Source: Ceratotherium simum simum (lineage: Eukaryota; Chordata; Mammalia; Perissodactyla; Rhinocerotidae). From it: DNA of 64,000 bases. Both the position numbers and the translations under genes were made by a program. The notes beneath the pieces were generated by a model. It was not told the DNA's origin and did not search any database. It saw only the letters and a program-made list of their open reading frames with translations. Below are positions 36,880 through 49,076 of the stretch, in pieces (position 1 is the first letter of the stretch; each line of letters begins with the position of its first letter). Location of the stretch: positions 7,171,196 to 7,235,195 of the forward strand of contig NW_004454229.1 in the NCBI RefSeq assembly GCF_000283155.1, read 5' to 3'.

Positions 36880-37380
36880 TAACACAGAGAGAGCGCGCGA
36901 GAGCTCAAAATCAGACAGGAAAAGAAGAGGAGTTCACCCATGGGAAAGATCTGTGATCTTGTCAAAGAAACAAACGAAAACACGGTCGCCTCAGCAATAA
37001 TCACAGAAATGCAAATTAAAACAACGAGAAACCATGTTTCACCCCGTAACATGGGCAACACGTTGTGAAGATGATGATAACAGGGGGCGTCGGCAGAATG
37101 TGGAGGACGGGGCTCTTTCTTACGTTGCTGGCGGGAATAGAAATGACACCAGCTTTGGGGGTACAGCGTGGCAACGTGTGGTAAGTGCCTTAACGTGTGA
37201 GCTGCCCCTGGATTGGCAATTCCACCTGTATGGACTTATCCTAAGGAAATAAGCAGACAGGTGCGCTGGGATGTACTCGCAGAGGGTGTTTATTGCGGCA
37301 TTGTTTATGACAATTCAAATAGGGAAAGACTACACATCTGGCAATGGGAGATTGGCTGAATAATTATGCTGCAGCTGTTC
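36880..37380 (+). repeat. Old L1 LINE fragment
   Basis: GAAATGCAAATTAAAACAAC, 'gagaaaccatgtttcaccccg', 'gttgctggcgggaatagaaatgacaccagc', 'ccacctgtatggacttatcctaaggaaataagcagacag' and 'gtttattgcggcattgtttatgacaattcaaatagggaaagac' follow the sense ORF2-3' order of old L1. Confidence 0.75.
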
Positions 37381-37394
37381 AAGATGGTGACCGT

Positions 37395-37620
37395 CCTGAT
37401 GGGGTCAAATCCCCTTGCATGGCTCTCCCAGCGCCACATCCCTCTCCCGCTAGCACAGATGACAGTTCTGTGAATTTCTCCGAAGATGTTCTGCGTTCCT
37501 CCCTAGACTCTACGCCCCACGAAGGCAGGGACTCCGTCTCTTAGATTTGTTATTGTGTCCTGGGAGCACAGCCAAGTTTCTGCAGCACAGCTGGCCCTCA
37601 GTAAATTGTTGTTAAAGGAA
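37395..37620 (+). repeat. L2 LINE 3' end
   Basis: 'ctagactctacgccccacgaaggcagggactccgtctctt', then 'cagcacagctggccctcagtaaattgttgttaaaggaatgactgag' resembles the L2 tail. Confidence 0.65.
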
Positions 37621-37629
37621 TGACTGAGT

Positions 37630-37860
37630 CTATGTTTCTTTTTTGATTGTGGTAAAATACACACAACATAAAAGTTACTCTCTTAACCATTTTTAAGTGT
37701 GCAGTTCAGTGATGTTAAGGAGATTCACATTGTTGTGCAACCATCACCACTATCTCCATTTTCATCTTCCCAAACTGAACCTCTGTCCCCATGAAACACT
37801 AGCTCCCCACGCCCCTCTCCCCCCAGCCCTGGCAACCACCATTCTGCTTTCTTTCTTTCT
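37630..37860 (-). repeat. Old L1 LINE 3' end, antisense
   Basis: 'gattgtggtaaaatacacacaacataaaagttactctcttaaccatttttaagtgtgcagttcagtgatgttaa' and 'ccccagccctggcaaccaccattctgctttct' match the copy at 25175-25640. Confidence 0.8.
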
Positions 37861-38029
37861 TTTTTTTAATCTCCCCTTTCCCACGATGCCCCTGAGTCTA
37901 TATTTCTAGATATGGAAAGAAGTTCATGATATATAATTAATAAAAAGAGAGATTATGAAGTAGAATGCAGAAAACACTGTTAATTCCCTCCTTCCTTTAT
38001 TTTGTTTGAAGGGATCACATGCTCACTCT

Positions 38030-38345
38030 CAGGTGACAAATTATGATTGATCCAAAGCCAGTCATGACAATCCTATTCCCTACTGCCTGTCTGGCCAATG
38101 AGACCTGAGAAATAATTTGCTGGAGTCACTTCTGAAAAATCTGATAAAAACACAGAATGACAAGCTTTTCTGGGCTTGAATACAGATGCAGTGGCTGGAG
38201 CTGCAGCAGCTGTCCTGCAACCATGAGGGAAACGCCAAGAGAATCACAGAGATTTCAGACCTGTGAACTGAGTGAACCAAAGCCAGCAACTGCTGGTTTT
38301 CTAGCTGTGTGAGAAAATTTAGCCCCTATTTGTTTAAGCTGCTGT
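38030..38345 (+). repeat. LTR-like repeat, family uncertain
   Basis: Pattern 'tctggccaatgagacctgagaaataatttgctgg', 'gatgcagtggctggagctgcagcagctgtcctgcaaccatgaggg', 'cttttctgggcttgaatac' and 'cccctatttgtttaagctgctg' resembles non-coding LTRs of ERVL-type elements. I cannot name the family, and no coding part is seen. Confidence 0.35.
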
Positions 38346-40274
38346 CCTTGCAGCTGAACTCACTCCCAACAGATGTAGACTATGATCCCATATATACCTA
38401 TGTGCAAATATGAATAGAAAAAATCCAAGCGATTATCTCTGGGTGATGGGATTCTTCTTTATAAGATCTTCATAGTGAGTGTGTAAATGATGATCAGAAA
38501 ATAACTTTGTTTACATTCAGTAAATAAACAATGATGCTAGTTCTATTTAAAAAATAAACAAAATATTGGGCCTCCAGGAAGTTCCTCCCATCTGATGGGT
38601 GAATTTGAGGGAAGCTGGATGGCCGCCTGTGGGTGTGCTGGAGAACAGATTCCAGCCCCGAGTAGGGGCTGGACTTGACCCGTAAGGGTCCTTTGAAACA
38701 GTGTGTGATTCCAGGCTTAAGAGGGAGGCAGGGCAGGGAAACAGGAAAACCTGAGTCTCTGTGAGGAGAGGGGACTGAGCAAGGTCCCCAGTACAGCTCC
38801 CCCTCCAGGCCTCTCCTGCCCCCCACCCCCGCCGCAGCCCCCAGGGCCCCGCCTCTCCTCTGGGCTTTGAGGCCAGACCCAGTGTCCCCGGCCTAGGCAT
38901 GTCCCTCAGCTCCCACAGGACACGTCCACCCTCACCCTGAGGTCAGGCCCCCAGGCCTTCCCTGCCGGCTGGCTTGCCAAGCGGGTTCTCAGCCAGCGCC
39001 GGGGCCGATGACCGATGACGGGGAGGAAGGGCCGCTCTGGGACCCGGGCCTGAGGCCTGGGGGGACAGGCAGCTGTGGGGTCTGCAGGTGGGGCTGCGGG
39101 GCGGGCGGGCGGCACGCACCTGTATTGGCTGTAAACACAGGCTGCCACCCGGCCGGAGCCGCATCGCCGTCTCTTCGCACAGCAAACCCGGGATTATCTC
39201 GTGAAAGTGACCCTGGGGAAAGCAGAAAAAATGCCAGCAGAGGACGAAGGGAAGCGCACAAGGGCACGGTGTTGCTTCTCCACCAGCGCGTGTCCCAGGG
39301 TCGCCGCTAGGGGACACAGGCCCTCGTGACAACAGCCGGCATTCCTCTGTGTGCCCGGCAGCGCTGTTCCTGGTCACGGACCGTGTTAGCTAACGTGATC
39401 TTCACCGGGAGGCAGAGCCAGCAGGCAGGCATCAGAGCAAACAGCCCTGGAGGAGAGGCAGGGACAAGGACCACTTACGGGGTCAGGGGAGACTGGACCG
39501 TCAGGATGGTCCATACCGGCGTTCGCTCCTGTGAGGAATCTGCGTGCTGGCTATGACGCCCCTTTTCCTTCAGAATGGGGTAGACGGTCTGGAGCAGCCT
39601 GCTGTCTGCAGTGACCCCGTCTCCCCGGCCTTCCTTTCCTGCCTCCCTCGCCCTCTGAATTGTGATGCTCGAGCCACCTCTCTGTGCCTCGGTTTTCCCA
39701 TCTAAACAACGGGGTGCCTGTCAATGCCACCCCGCCTCTTCCCAGGGAGCACCTTTGATCTTCCCTGCCTGGGGGCGGGGGGGGATCCAGACCCGGCCCC
39801 CCAGCCCCTGTGGGATCTTCTCCGGCCTCAGTTTCCTCGTCCCTGTGATGGGGCAGCCACCGTCTGTGGGAGGGGGTGAAGGTGGGCACTGTGTGGGGGT
39901 TTCAGGGCTGCCGGCCCTCCCGGGCTCAGACGGCTGCCTTCCTGCACCATTAACCCCTGGCCAGGAGGCGATGGACATATTTTGGCCTGGGGGTGAGGGC
40001 TAGCACCCCGGCAGCTGCGGGTGGCACATTCCTCCTGGTCCCCACTCCTGCTGGCCCTGGGGCCCTGGGGCTGCTGGGGATTCTTTCCTTTCATCCTTGA
40101 CCGCAGGGCACTGGGTGCAAATTGGAGGCATGCCCTTGAGGTCTTTTGGTTCCAAACTGCCAGTCCTTGACGCAGTGGGTGTTTGTGTGGAGGGGTGAGG
40201 CTGCCATCTGACCAGGGACAGCCCCGACCTGCCTCTCCCTCCACCCGTGTCTAAGGTGACGATCCTCCCCTTTC

Positions 40275-40460
40275 TTGTGCTGAGAACACAAAGCATTTCA
40301 GGTCTGTCATCTCATTTGGACTCACATCTCCTCCGTGTGGTCAGAATTATTGTCACCCTTTTACTGATGAATAAACTGAAGTGTGGAAGGGGCAGTGACT
40401 TGCCCAGGGTCACACCATGGGTTTACTGGCAGAGCTGGCATTAGAACTGTGTTCTGGATC
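40275..40460 (-). repeat. MIR SINE, antisense
   Basis: 'tgtcatctcatttggactcacatctcctccgtgtggtcagaattattgtcacccttttactgatgaataaactgaa' and GACTTGCCCAGGGTCACACC, then 'ttactggcagagctggcattagaactg'. Confidence 0.85.
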
Positions 40461-40694
40461 CCAACCTGGGGTCCTGTCCCATCTGCTGCCCAGGCCTGTC
40501 TGTTCTGGGAGTACTGCCTGGAGGAGGTGTCTCTGAGGTTGATCTCAAAGGATGTGTAAGAGTTACCAGGTGAAGAATGCTGGGAAGGGTGTTCCAGAAT
40601 GGAACAGCATGTGCCGAGGCACGGACCTACCTGGAGGCTGCAGAGTGGAGTTGGGCAATCCGGACCACTCCACACAGTGCTACATTTTCAGCGA

Positions 40695-40868
40695 GTAAAT
40701 CTACGGTTCCCACACGTTGGGCTGCCTCAGAATCTCCTGGGGAGCTTATGAAATGCAGAGTCCTGGGCCTGGCTCCTAAAGATTTGGGGTCAGTCAGAGG
40801 AATCTGTGCTTCTACAGACTGGTTCTCGACCCCGCCCCACAGTTCTGATGGTCCCTGGGCCACACTTT
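40695..40868 (+). repeat. MER5-type DNA transposon remnant
   Basis: 'gttgggctgcctcagaatctcctggggagcttatgaaatgcagagtcctgggcc' and 'cagttctgatggtccctgggccacactttaagaaac' match MER5A/B (hAT-Charlie) non-autonomous elements, with inverted-repeat ends. An ERE is inserted at its right edge. Confidence 0.75.
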
Positions 40869-40879
40869 AAGAAACACAG

Positions 40880-41141
40880 TGGGGCCGGCCCCGTGGCTTA
40901 GCGGTTAAGTGCGCAGGCTCCGCTACTGGCGGCCCAGGTTCAGATCTGGGGTATGCACCGGCGCACCGCTTCTCCGGCCATGCTGAGGCCGCGTCCCACA
41001 TACAGCAACTAGAAGGATGTGCAGCTATGACATACAACTATCTGCAGCTTTGGGGAGAAAAAGGGGAAAAAAAAAACGGGAGGAGGATTGGCATAGATGT
41101 TAGCTCAGGGCCGGTCTTCCTCACACACACACAAAAACAGA
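40880..41141 (+). mobile_element. ERE-type SINE, long-form subfamily
   Basis: Head GGCCCCGTGGCTTAGCGGTT, then the long-form insert 'gcaactagaaggatgtgcagctatgacatacaactatctg', an A run, GGCATAGATGTTAGCTCAGG and a CA tail. Perfect 11-bp target-site duplication AAGAAACACAG at 40869-40879 and 41142-41152. Confidence 0.93.
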
Positions 41142-42210
41142 AAGAAACACAGCAGGACTGAGGGGACCAAGGACAGAGCAGTGTGCAGGGGTCCGGGGTG
41201 GGGGGAGGTGTGGAGTGGGCTGTAGGAGGAGCTGTGAGCTGGCCCCTCTTGCCCCCCGCCCCCGTCTAAAAGGGCAGCGCTCCCACCACCTCTCCTTTCC
41301 ACTCAGCTTTTCTTCAAGCTCTCAGCACAGCCTCACAGCCCGCGCTTTGACTTATTACGTTTTCTCCTACAAGAGCGAGGGCTGCAGGAAGGCAGGAGTT
41401 TTGTTTACCTTTGGGGCTTTTGTTCTGTTTTGTTTATTTTTATTTATTTTCAGGGTGGACGAGCTCAGCTTGGAGGCTGGCGGGAATGGGACAGCAAGCC
41501 AGGGTGTCGCAGATGGAGACAGAGCGCGTCAGAGGGCAGTTCCTGGAGGAGCTGGGGGAAAGGACGGGGCCCTCCTCCTGCCGGCCGTCTCCCCCTTTAA
41601 GCGTGCAGGCAGAGAGGGGTGCACAGCAGAGACGGGGGGTGCCACTGGCCTCCGTTTTCTCCGTGGAGTGGCGGGCAAGGGGCCCCGAGGGAAGAGAGGG
41701 GTGGGTGGTGGAGGCTCGTGGAGCGTGGGGGGTCTGGAGTCGTCCCTGAGGGGGGCTGGAGGAGCAGGTGAAAGTGTGACTGAGGCTAGTGCTCTGGTCA
41801 CGACCCTCTTTTGCTCAGAACCTCCCAGGAGCCCCCCACCCCCCAACAGGATAGGGCCTCAAGAGATGTTAAAAACCAGCCTCCTGTCCCAATGCCCCAG
41901 CTAGGCCATGCACTGCTCCCTGGACCTGTCACCCCATTACAGCTAGACCACAAATCCCAAGTTGCCTCCTCTAGGAAGCCTACTTGGATCTAGTGCCCAT
42001 CCACTGGGCTCGCACAGCACCTAGCCTGGCCCCTCCTGTGTGACTTGTCTCCTCCTGCCTCCATCACGGAAGCCTGTGCTCTTACCGCCTCCCTGTGGGC
42101 TCGCCAAGGGCAGGGCAAGGTCGTCCATCTCAGGGGCTAGAGCAGGCTGCCCTGTTCCCAGGGCTCTGTCCAGCCTGGGAGTTAGGCCGCGGGTTCACTC
42201 TCCAGGCACT

Positions 42211-42228
42211 GGGCGCCCTCTGCTGGCC
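42211..42228 (-). promoter_or_regulatory. CTCF-like motif
   Basis: GGGCGCCCTCTGCTGGCC is the reverse complement of GGCCAGCAGAGGGCGCCC, close to the CTCF consensus. About 10 kb upstream of PCSK9. Motif only. Confidence 0.5.
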
Positions 42229-43989
42229 CCCTGGGCACGGCCACTGCTCCAGAGCACCGGAAACTTCTGGGAGAGGTCTTGTTCCCTGGGCCCATCCCTT
42301 CCCTCCCTAGTTCCTTCCTTCCCCTCTTCCTGAAACCTTTCACTGTGCCCTCCAATTCCTGGTTCATCACCAGCAACGCCCTTGTCCTCAAACACCTCTC
42401 AGAACATTCCTTCCCCTTCTTGCTCTGCCTAAACCCCCCTCTCCCCCCAGGACACAGCTTCCGGGCCCTCCTCTCCCACAGCCCTTTACCTGGGCCTGGG
42501 GTGGGGCCTCCTCGCTGCCCCCTCGCTGCCTCTTCCAGATCACTGTCCTCTGTCCTCATATGTCCTCAACACTGAAGCTCCTGTCATCAGGTCACACCCT
42601 CCCGTGCTGAAGTCTCAGCTCCTGGCTCACCGTCACTTTCTCTGCTGAGGCGATTCCGGCCCTCGATGGTCCTCCGGATGCTCTGGGCTCTTAGTTCCTC
42701 CGCCTCCGCTTTCTCTCAGCCCCCCACTCCCACCGTCATGCCCTCGACTTTGTCACTACTTGTAGCTGTATCTCCTCCAGAACCTCAGTGTCAAACACCC
42801 CACGTTCTGATCACCACTTGCCTTTTTCCAGCCCACTCTTGACTCCCATGTTCTTCATCGACACCCACCACGCGCACCATCCGTTGACGCTGCCAACTGT
42901 CCCCTCTAGCTCTCGCTCACTTCCTGCCACGGCTCACCTTCACACAGCTGAGACTTCCCGGTCCAGCCCTATAGCCACTCCTTGCTCACCCCCTCCACTC
43001 CCTTGCTCCACTATTCATTACGCTCAATGGGCGAAAACCCAACGCCGCTTAAACCCAGCTGTCTGCCAACACTACTCCCGCTCCCAGGCGGCCAAACAGA
43101 GCCAGAGGAAGACCTCCATGCTTTCACTTAATTATCACCCACAAACCTCCAGTGGGCCCTTGAGGTTGTCCTTCAAACCCACACATTTCCTGAGCCCACC
43201 TTTCCTGAGCCCACCGCTCTTCTCAACTTTTTTTTATTTTACAGATGAGGAAACGGAAGCACAGAGGAGACTGTGCCCTGCCCCGGAGCCCATGCCCCTC
43301 ACCTCCGTGAGAGGCTGTCTTGCCCAAAGATGACCACATCACACCTTCTCCTTCCTCCTCAAACCCCCAAAACCTTCTTCCCCATCCTTCCTTCCGGCTG
43401 ATGCCTTGCTTCCCGTTTGGTTAGAAAATAGAAATAATGAAGATAGAGCCTCCCTCAGCTCCCACTCCACGTCTACCCAGCCACCTGCATCTGTGTCCTC
43501 CTTCCCCATCTTCCCACCTGTTATTGGGATAAAGTGTCTGTGGCTCTGTCTCAAGGAGAAACCCTCCACTTATGCACCAGAAAACATCCCTTCTCCGCTA
43601 CCTGAGAAGTCCTCCCCCGTCTGCATTGCCGGCTCCTCTCTCCACTGGATCATCCCGACAGCCCGTAGGCCTGCTCTCGTAGCTTCCACCTAGGGAAAAA
43701 CCCTTCTTGGCCTCACACTCCCTCTGGCCACAACCCATTTTCCTGCTCCCTTCACAGGAAAATTCCTTAAAAGAACTGTCTGCACCCGCTGGCTGTCTTC
43801 AGTCCCTCTTCCTGCATTCTCTTGAGAACCCTCTTCGATGAGGCCATTCTGGTAATCTCTGTGGTGCTAACTCTGATCACTGGACCCCATCATCAGATCT
43901 GCTAAATCAATTTTCTGTCCTTCCCTTACTTGACCTCCTGGACACACTCCCTTGGTGATCTCTGAGTCGGAGGCTTTGAATATCATCGG

Positions 43990-44900
43990 GATGCTGACAG
44001 CTCCCAGCCCAGCGTCTCCCTGAACTCGGATCACACGTCCCTCTGCTGAGGTGGCGTCTTGGTCATTTGGTGAACGGCTCAAACGGGGGCACCCAGAACC
44101 CCAGAGTGTCCCTGCTCAGCATCTCCTCCCCCGACTTCCCCAGACCAGTAAACGACAACCCCGTCCTTCCAGGCGTCTAGACTGAAACTCCACTCTTCTC
44201 TCTCTCTCATAACCCATGTCTAAATATTGGCAAATGCAACAGCCTCTACCTTCACGATACATCCGGGACCGGCCACTCTCACTGCCCCACTGCGCCTGGG
44301 TCCAGCCACCACCAGTGGCTCAGTCTCCTGGCTGGTTTCTCTGCTTCTACCCTCGACCCATGGCTACCATCTATTTTCTAAACGGCAGTCAGAGCAATCC
44401 TTTAAAAATGTAAATCAGATCATTTCACTCCTTTGATCAAAACCTGTCCTGAGCTTCCCACCTTCCAGGAGAAAAGCTCGAGTCCCCAGAATGGTTTATT
44501 TTCTTCTATTGAATCTGTGCCCCTGCCCTGCGGCTGCCACGCTGGCCTCCTGGTCCCCTCTGGACGGCTCCCTCCTGGCTCTCAGCATGTGCTTCGGCTG
44601 GTCCCTCTGTGTGGGCTGCTCCTCCCCGACCCCATGTCCACATGGCCCATTCCCCCAGCTGCTTTCTCCAAGTGTCCCCTTCTCAGACCATCCTGTTTAA
44701 AAGCACAGCTCTCCCACCCGCTCCCCTACCATTCCATCTCACCCCCTCCTCTTCTCATTTTCCTCCACAGTGCTCATGTCTCACACACTGCATATGTCCC
44801 TCGACTGGGGGAGGGCTGCACGGGGCAGGGATTTCAGGGGGCAGAGATTCACCTAGCTTGTTCACTGCTGGAACCCAGCACCTAAGACACTACTCCCCAC
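43990..44900 (+). repeat. L2 LINE fragment
   Basis: 'ggcaaatgcaacagcctctaccttcacg', 'ctcctggctggtttctctgcttctaccctcg', 'aacggcagtcagagcaatcctttaaaaatgtaaatcagatcatttcactcc', 'tcaaaacctgtcctgagcttcccaccttccagg' and 'cctagcttgttcactgctggaacccagcacctaaga' follow the sense L2 body to its tail. The upstream 42000-43990 stretch is pyrimidine-rich with no clear identity. Confidence 0.7.
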
Positions 44901-45634
44901 TTAATGGGTGTTTGGTAATTAATTAGATCGTTCATTAAATACATGTTAGGCTCTGGCCTGGTGCTGAGGATGCGAAAGTGACTCAGACGAAGGAGACACC
45001 AAGGTGACAGGGTCCCTGCCTATGCCGAGTTTGCGGTCCCATGGGGAAGACACACTTTACCTGACAGTTAGCTTTGCAGGTGGCCATTTACATTTGTCAC
45101 TTTCTGATGCAGCCCTTACTGTCCTCGGCAGGAAATGGACCCAAGCGGAGAGTGCAGCCCCACCCCCCCCTTTACTCCTCTACCCACCCCTCCTGGGACT
45201 GCCCCAGCTGGCTGGGCCGAGAGCCCTGGGCTCCACCATGCAGCCTGCCGTGGACTTAGCCCTCTCCTCCCGAGCCCCCAGGGCATCCTGGACTTTGGGA
45301 AGCAGCTGGACAGGTGTCCCAGGTCTACCTGGACTCACAGCTGTGTGATGACAAAGTGCTCCCCCTCTAGCTTCAATTTCCCCATCTTTTAGACAGGGAT
45401 GACGGTTCCAGCTTGGCATGCCCCACGGGGCCGGGGCAAATGAGACAGCGAGCGTGAAAAGGCTTGGTAAATGGCAAGGCTGTGGACCAAGGATGAGGGG
45501 TTCTAAGTGGCATTAGGAGATGAGCATGTTTATGTCACAGTTACAAACATAGAGCTGTAGCCCACGGACCAAGAGTCCCCCCGAATTCAACTCGGGGTCT
45601 GTAATTAGATTTTGTTTTTTCTACGCAGAGGCAG

Positions 45635-45830
45635 GCATTATATACACATGTGTAACCATTTTATTGAAGTGGGATCATAATCTACTTTTTAAAGTTGTTG
45701 ATTTTGGATATCTTTCCATTAGCTATATATAAACATTGATTTCATTCTTTTTAACAGCTATAATATTCCACTGTATGAATAGACTAAACTTTGTCCCTCC
45801 GTTCATGGATAATTGCATTACTGAACCAGT
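45635..45830 (-). repeat. Old L1 LINE fragment, antisense
   Basis: A/T-rich with 'ttttattgaagtgggatcata', 'gatttcattctttttaacagctataatattccactgtatgaat' and 'ttgtccctccgttcatggataattgcatt', the antisense end of ORF2 and 3' UTR. Confidence 0.65.
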
Positions 45831-46559
45831 AGAAGAATTCAGTGAGAGCAGGTGAAAGCATAGGACAGCCTGGCAGATCAAAGTGAGAGTTTTATTACGG
45901 ACGCCAGTACTGCTGAAAGGGGAAGAGAGTGAATCCCATGTGGCCATCGGAGCCCATAATCACACTGCCAGAGAGGGCACTCAGCAGTGCACGCTGAGAC
46001 CCCCGTGGCTCCTGGCAGTGGGACCAGACGAAAACTTCCCTCCCTGCTGCACAGGGTCTGGGCTTTTAGCCCCTAGAGAGTCCCTGCTGAGTCGGGGTTG
46101 TTTTAGGAGCCAGGCGCACCCATACAGCAGAGTTTCTCATTGATGAGTGTGCTCCTGCCCTTGACCCCTCCCCCATCCCAGGCCACCAGCCCAGCTCAGC
46201 TCTCGTCCTTGGCTGATGGCTGCACATCCCTGCGGGCCTTGATAATGTCAGGTTCTCCACACACTTCAGCTGCTCTCCATTTTTCACAATGATCAGTTTT
46301 GTCCCAATAGTGCCTCTTTGTCCACTTATCTACTTCCTTGGGATGAATTCCTAGAAACAAGCATGCTGGGTCAGAATGTAAGCACATTTTGACAGTTTGG
46401 TACCAGCTGGAGATATTAAAGGAGTGAAACAGAGAGCCAAAGATAGACGCAAAGCCCCAAGGGGATTTAGTGGCTGAGAAGATGTCATTTCCAATCAGGA
46501 GAGAAAAGGCGGGTTGTGAATAAATGGTAAAGGAGCAGTGGGAGAGCCGTCTGGAAAAA

Positions 46560-47215
46560 ATAACCTCACTCCTTGTACAAATGCAAATTCTAGCTGAAGC
46601 CAAGATTTAAATGTTAAAAAAAGGAGAATTTTTATATGATCTTGATAAGAGGGAGGCCTTTCCAAGCACAGCACAAAACCCAGAAGTCATTAAATAAAAG
46701 ACTGATAAATTTGACTCCATGGACATTAAAATTTATTGTGGAATAAAATAACATAAAGTCAAAAGTCCCAGGGGCCAGCCCAGTGGCGCAAGCGGTTAAG
46801 TGTGCGCGCTCCGCTGCGGCAGCCCAGGGTTCACTGGTTTGGATCCCGGGTGCGCACCGTCGCACCGCTTGGCAAGCCATGCTGTGGCGGCGTCCCACAT
46901 AAAGTGGAGGAAGATGGGCACAGATGTGAGCCCAGGGCCAGTCTTCTTCAGCAAAAAGAGGAGGATTGGCAGATGTTAGCTCATGGCCTATCTTCCTCAC
47001 ACACATACAAAAAAAGTCCCAACATACTGGGAAAATAGGTCTACAACATACGGCAGACAATAGGCTAATTTTGATTATATATATAAAAAAGAGATTATAA
47101 ATCATTAAACAAAAGACGAACAGCCAACTAAAAAAAATAGGCAAAGGACCTGGAGATATAGTTCAAAGATAAACAAATGTAGACAATTTTCAACATATGA
47201 CAGATCAAAACATTT
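46560..47215 (+). repeat. Old L1 LINE fragment interrupted by an ERE
   Basis: 'taacctcactccttgtacaaatgcaaattctagctgaagccaagatttaaatg', 'taaaagactgataaatttgactccatggacattaaaatt' and, after the ERE, 'gaaaataggtctacaacatacggcagacaataggctaattttg' fit the ORF2 end of old L1. The two parts are split by the SINE at 46771-47011. Confidence 0.65.
46771..47011 (+). mobile_element. ERE-type SINE
   Basis: Head GGCGCAAGCGGTTAAGTGTG, 'ggtttggatcccgggtgcgcacc', ACATAAAGTGGAGGAAGATG and a short CA tail. Perfect 10-bp target-site duplication AAAAGTCCCA at 46761-46770 and 47012-47021. Confidence 0.93.
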
Positions 47216-47609
47216 GACAACTCTGTGTTGGCCTGGGTGTGGCTCTGAGTGGTGGTTGCTAGTGGTATTCACAAACATTCTTGTTTTCCTCCTTTTGGGC
47301 ACTGGTGTTATTGCACGTTCTCACCCCGGAACTTAGGTGTAAGCGTGTCTTACTTTGGAGAAAGAAGTGTGCGTGCAGGGTGTGTGGGTCACCTCTGGGT
47401 GGGAGCTGCACGGATTCACCACTTCTGCTCTCCTTCCTCCTCGGGGTCCAGCAGCGTTGCCGACGAGGGTTGATTCTTCAGTCTGGTCTGGGGTGGGGCA
47501 GCAGCACGGTGGAGCAAAGCCTGCGGTGGGCATGTGGTGCGAGAGAGAAACAAGTCTGTCATTTCAGTCCTAGCTTAAGATTCTAGAGTTGTGCGTGACT
47601 GAAGCAGAA

Positions 47610-47885
47610 CCCCCCCATTCTGACTGATTCCGCAGCACTGCTGGTGGGACGGTATCGATATAAAACGTCCATGTGCCTTTTATGTAGCAATTCCACTTCT
47701 AGCAATTTATGAAACAGACACGCTCACACACGTGCAGAGAGGCACGGATGAGGATAGACAGGCATTGCGGCTTTGTTTATAACAGGATAAAACAGAAAAC
47801 AACCTACACGCCCATCACTGGAGGTTGGACAGAACATAGAATGGAACGATCTGCAGCCAGAGAAATAACGGAGCAGATGTAGGTG
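47610..47885 (+). repeat. Old L1 LINE fragment
   Basis: 'gcactgctggtgggacggtatcgatataaaacg', 'ttatgtagcaattccacttctagcaatttatgaa' and 'gcattgcggctttgtttataacaggataaaacagaaaacaacctacacgcccatcac' are typical of the ORF2 3' region. Confidence 0.65.
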
Positions 47886-48033
47886 CACCGATGGTCTTAA
47901 CCCCAAGATTAGGGTTGGAGTAAGACGTTAGGTGCCCCCTCTCCACCCACCAATATAAATAAAAAAATAAATCATAAAATACACATTAAAAAATCAATTT
48001 AAAGATATTTTTATAAAAATAGAATATCTCTGG

Positions 48034-48278
48034 GGGCCAGCCGGGTGGCACAAGCGGTTAGTGCGTGCGCTCCACTGTGGTGGCTGGGGGTTCGCCGGTT
48101 CGGATCCCGGGCGCGCACCGACGCACCGCTCGTTAAGCCATGCTGTGGCGGCGTCCCATATAGAGTAGAGGAAGATGGGCCCAGATGTTAGCCCAGGGCC
48201 AATCTTCCTCAGCAAAAAGAGGAAGATTGGCATTGGATGTTAGCTCAGGGCTGGTCCTCCTCACAAAAAAAAAAAAAA
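48034..48278 (+). mobile_element. ERE-type SINE
   Basis: GGCCAGCCGGGTGGCACAAG then CGGTTAGTGCGTGCGCTCC, B box GGTTCGCCGGTTCGGATCCC, and a terminal A run. Target-site duplication AGAATATCTCTGG at 48021-48033 and AGAGTATCTCTGG at 48279-48291 (12 of 13). Confidence 0.92.
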
Positions 48279-48304
48279 AGAGTATCTCTGGAAAGATACC
48301 CAGT

Positions 48305-48765
48305 AAAGGGGTATATTAGTTTCCTAGGGCTGCTGTAACGAATTACCAACCACAAATTTGGTGGCTTAAAACAACAGAAATTCATTCTCTCGCTGTTCTG
48401 GAAGCCGGAAGTCTGAAATCAAGGCATGAGCGGGCCTTGGGAGGCCCTGAAGCCTCTGGGGAGGCCCCTTCCTGGCCTCGTCTTGCCTGGTGGCTCCTGG
48501 CTGTCCTTAGTTCATGGCAGCATCACTCCAATCTGTGCCTTCCTCTTCACATGGCCCTCTCGCTTGCGTCCCTCTGTGTCTTAAATCTCCCTCTCCTCTC
48601 TCTTGTGACATCAGTCATCCTAAGCCCAGGATGACCTCATCACGAGATCCTTAGCTTAATCACAGCTCCGGAGACCTTCTTTCCAAATAAGAGGACAGTC
48701 ACAGGTACCAGGGGTGAGGGTTGGGCATATCTCCTGGGAGGGACACTATTTGACCCACTACCATG
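48305..48765 (-). mobile_element. MLT1-type LTR (ERVL-MaLR), antisense
   Basis: Starts GTATATTAGTTTCCTAGGGC then TGCTGTAACGAATTACCA, followed by 'ggtggcttaaaacaacagaaattcattctctcgctgttctgg', 'cttcacatggccctctcgcttgcgtccctctgtgtc', 'cctaagcccaggatgacctcatc' and 'ccaaataagaggacagtcacaggtacc'. This is the reverse complement of the MLT1 LTR. Non-coding; no retroviral gene is present. Confidence 0.9.
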
Positions 48766-48840
48766 GGTAACGGTGGTTGCCCCTGGGAACAGGGGGTCAG
48801 GAGTGGGACGGAGGTGAACTTTTCAACGTATATTCTTTTT

Positions 48841-49076
48841 TTTTTTTTTGTGAGGAAGATCAGCCCTGAGCTAACATCCGTGCCAATCCTCCTCTTTTTG
48901 CTGAGGAAGACTGCCCCTGGGCTAACACCCGTGCTCATCTTCCTCCACTTTATATGGGACGCCGCCACAGCGTGGCCTGACAATCGGTGCATCGGTGTGC
49001 ACCCAGGATCTGAACCCGGGCTGCTAGCAGCGGAGCATGCACACTTAACCACTATGCCACGGGGCCGGCCCCCGCT
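48841..49076 (-). mobile_element. ERE-type SINE, antisense
   Basis: Reverse complement form: T run, GAGGAAGATCAGCCCTGAGC, 'gctgaggaagactgcccctgggctaac', CACTTTATATGGGACGCCGC and ACGGGGCCGGCCCC at the end. Approximate target-site duplication GTATATTCTTTT (48829-48840) and GTATAGTCTTTT (49077-49088). Confidence 0.92.

Noticed and set aside
42788..43333. 181-residue open frame rich in Ser, Pro and Thr
   Set aside because: Pyrimidine-rich intergenic sequence running towards L2. No homology, splice or promoter context recognised.
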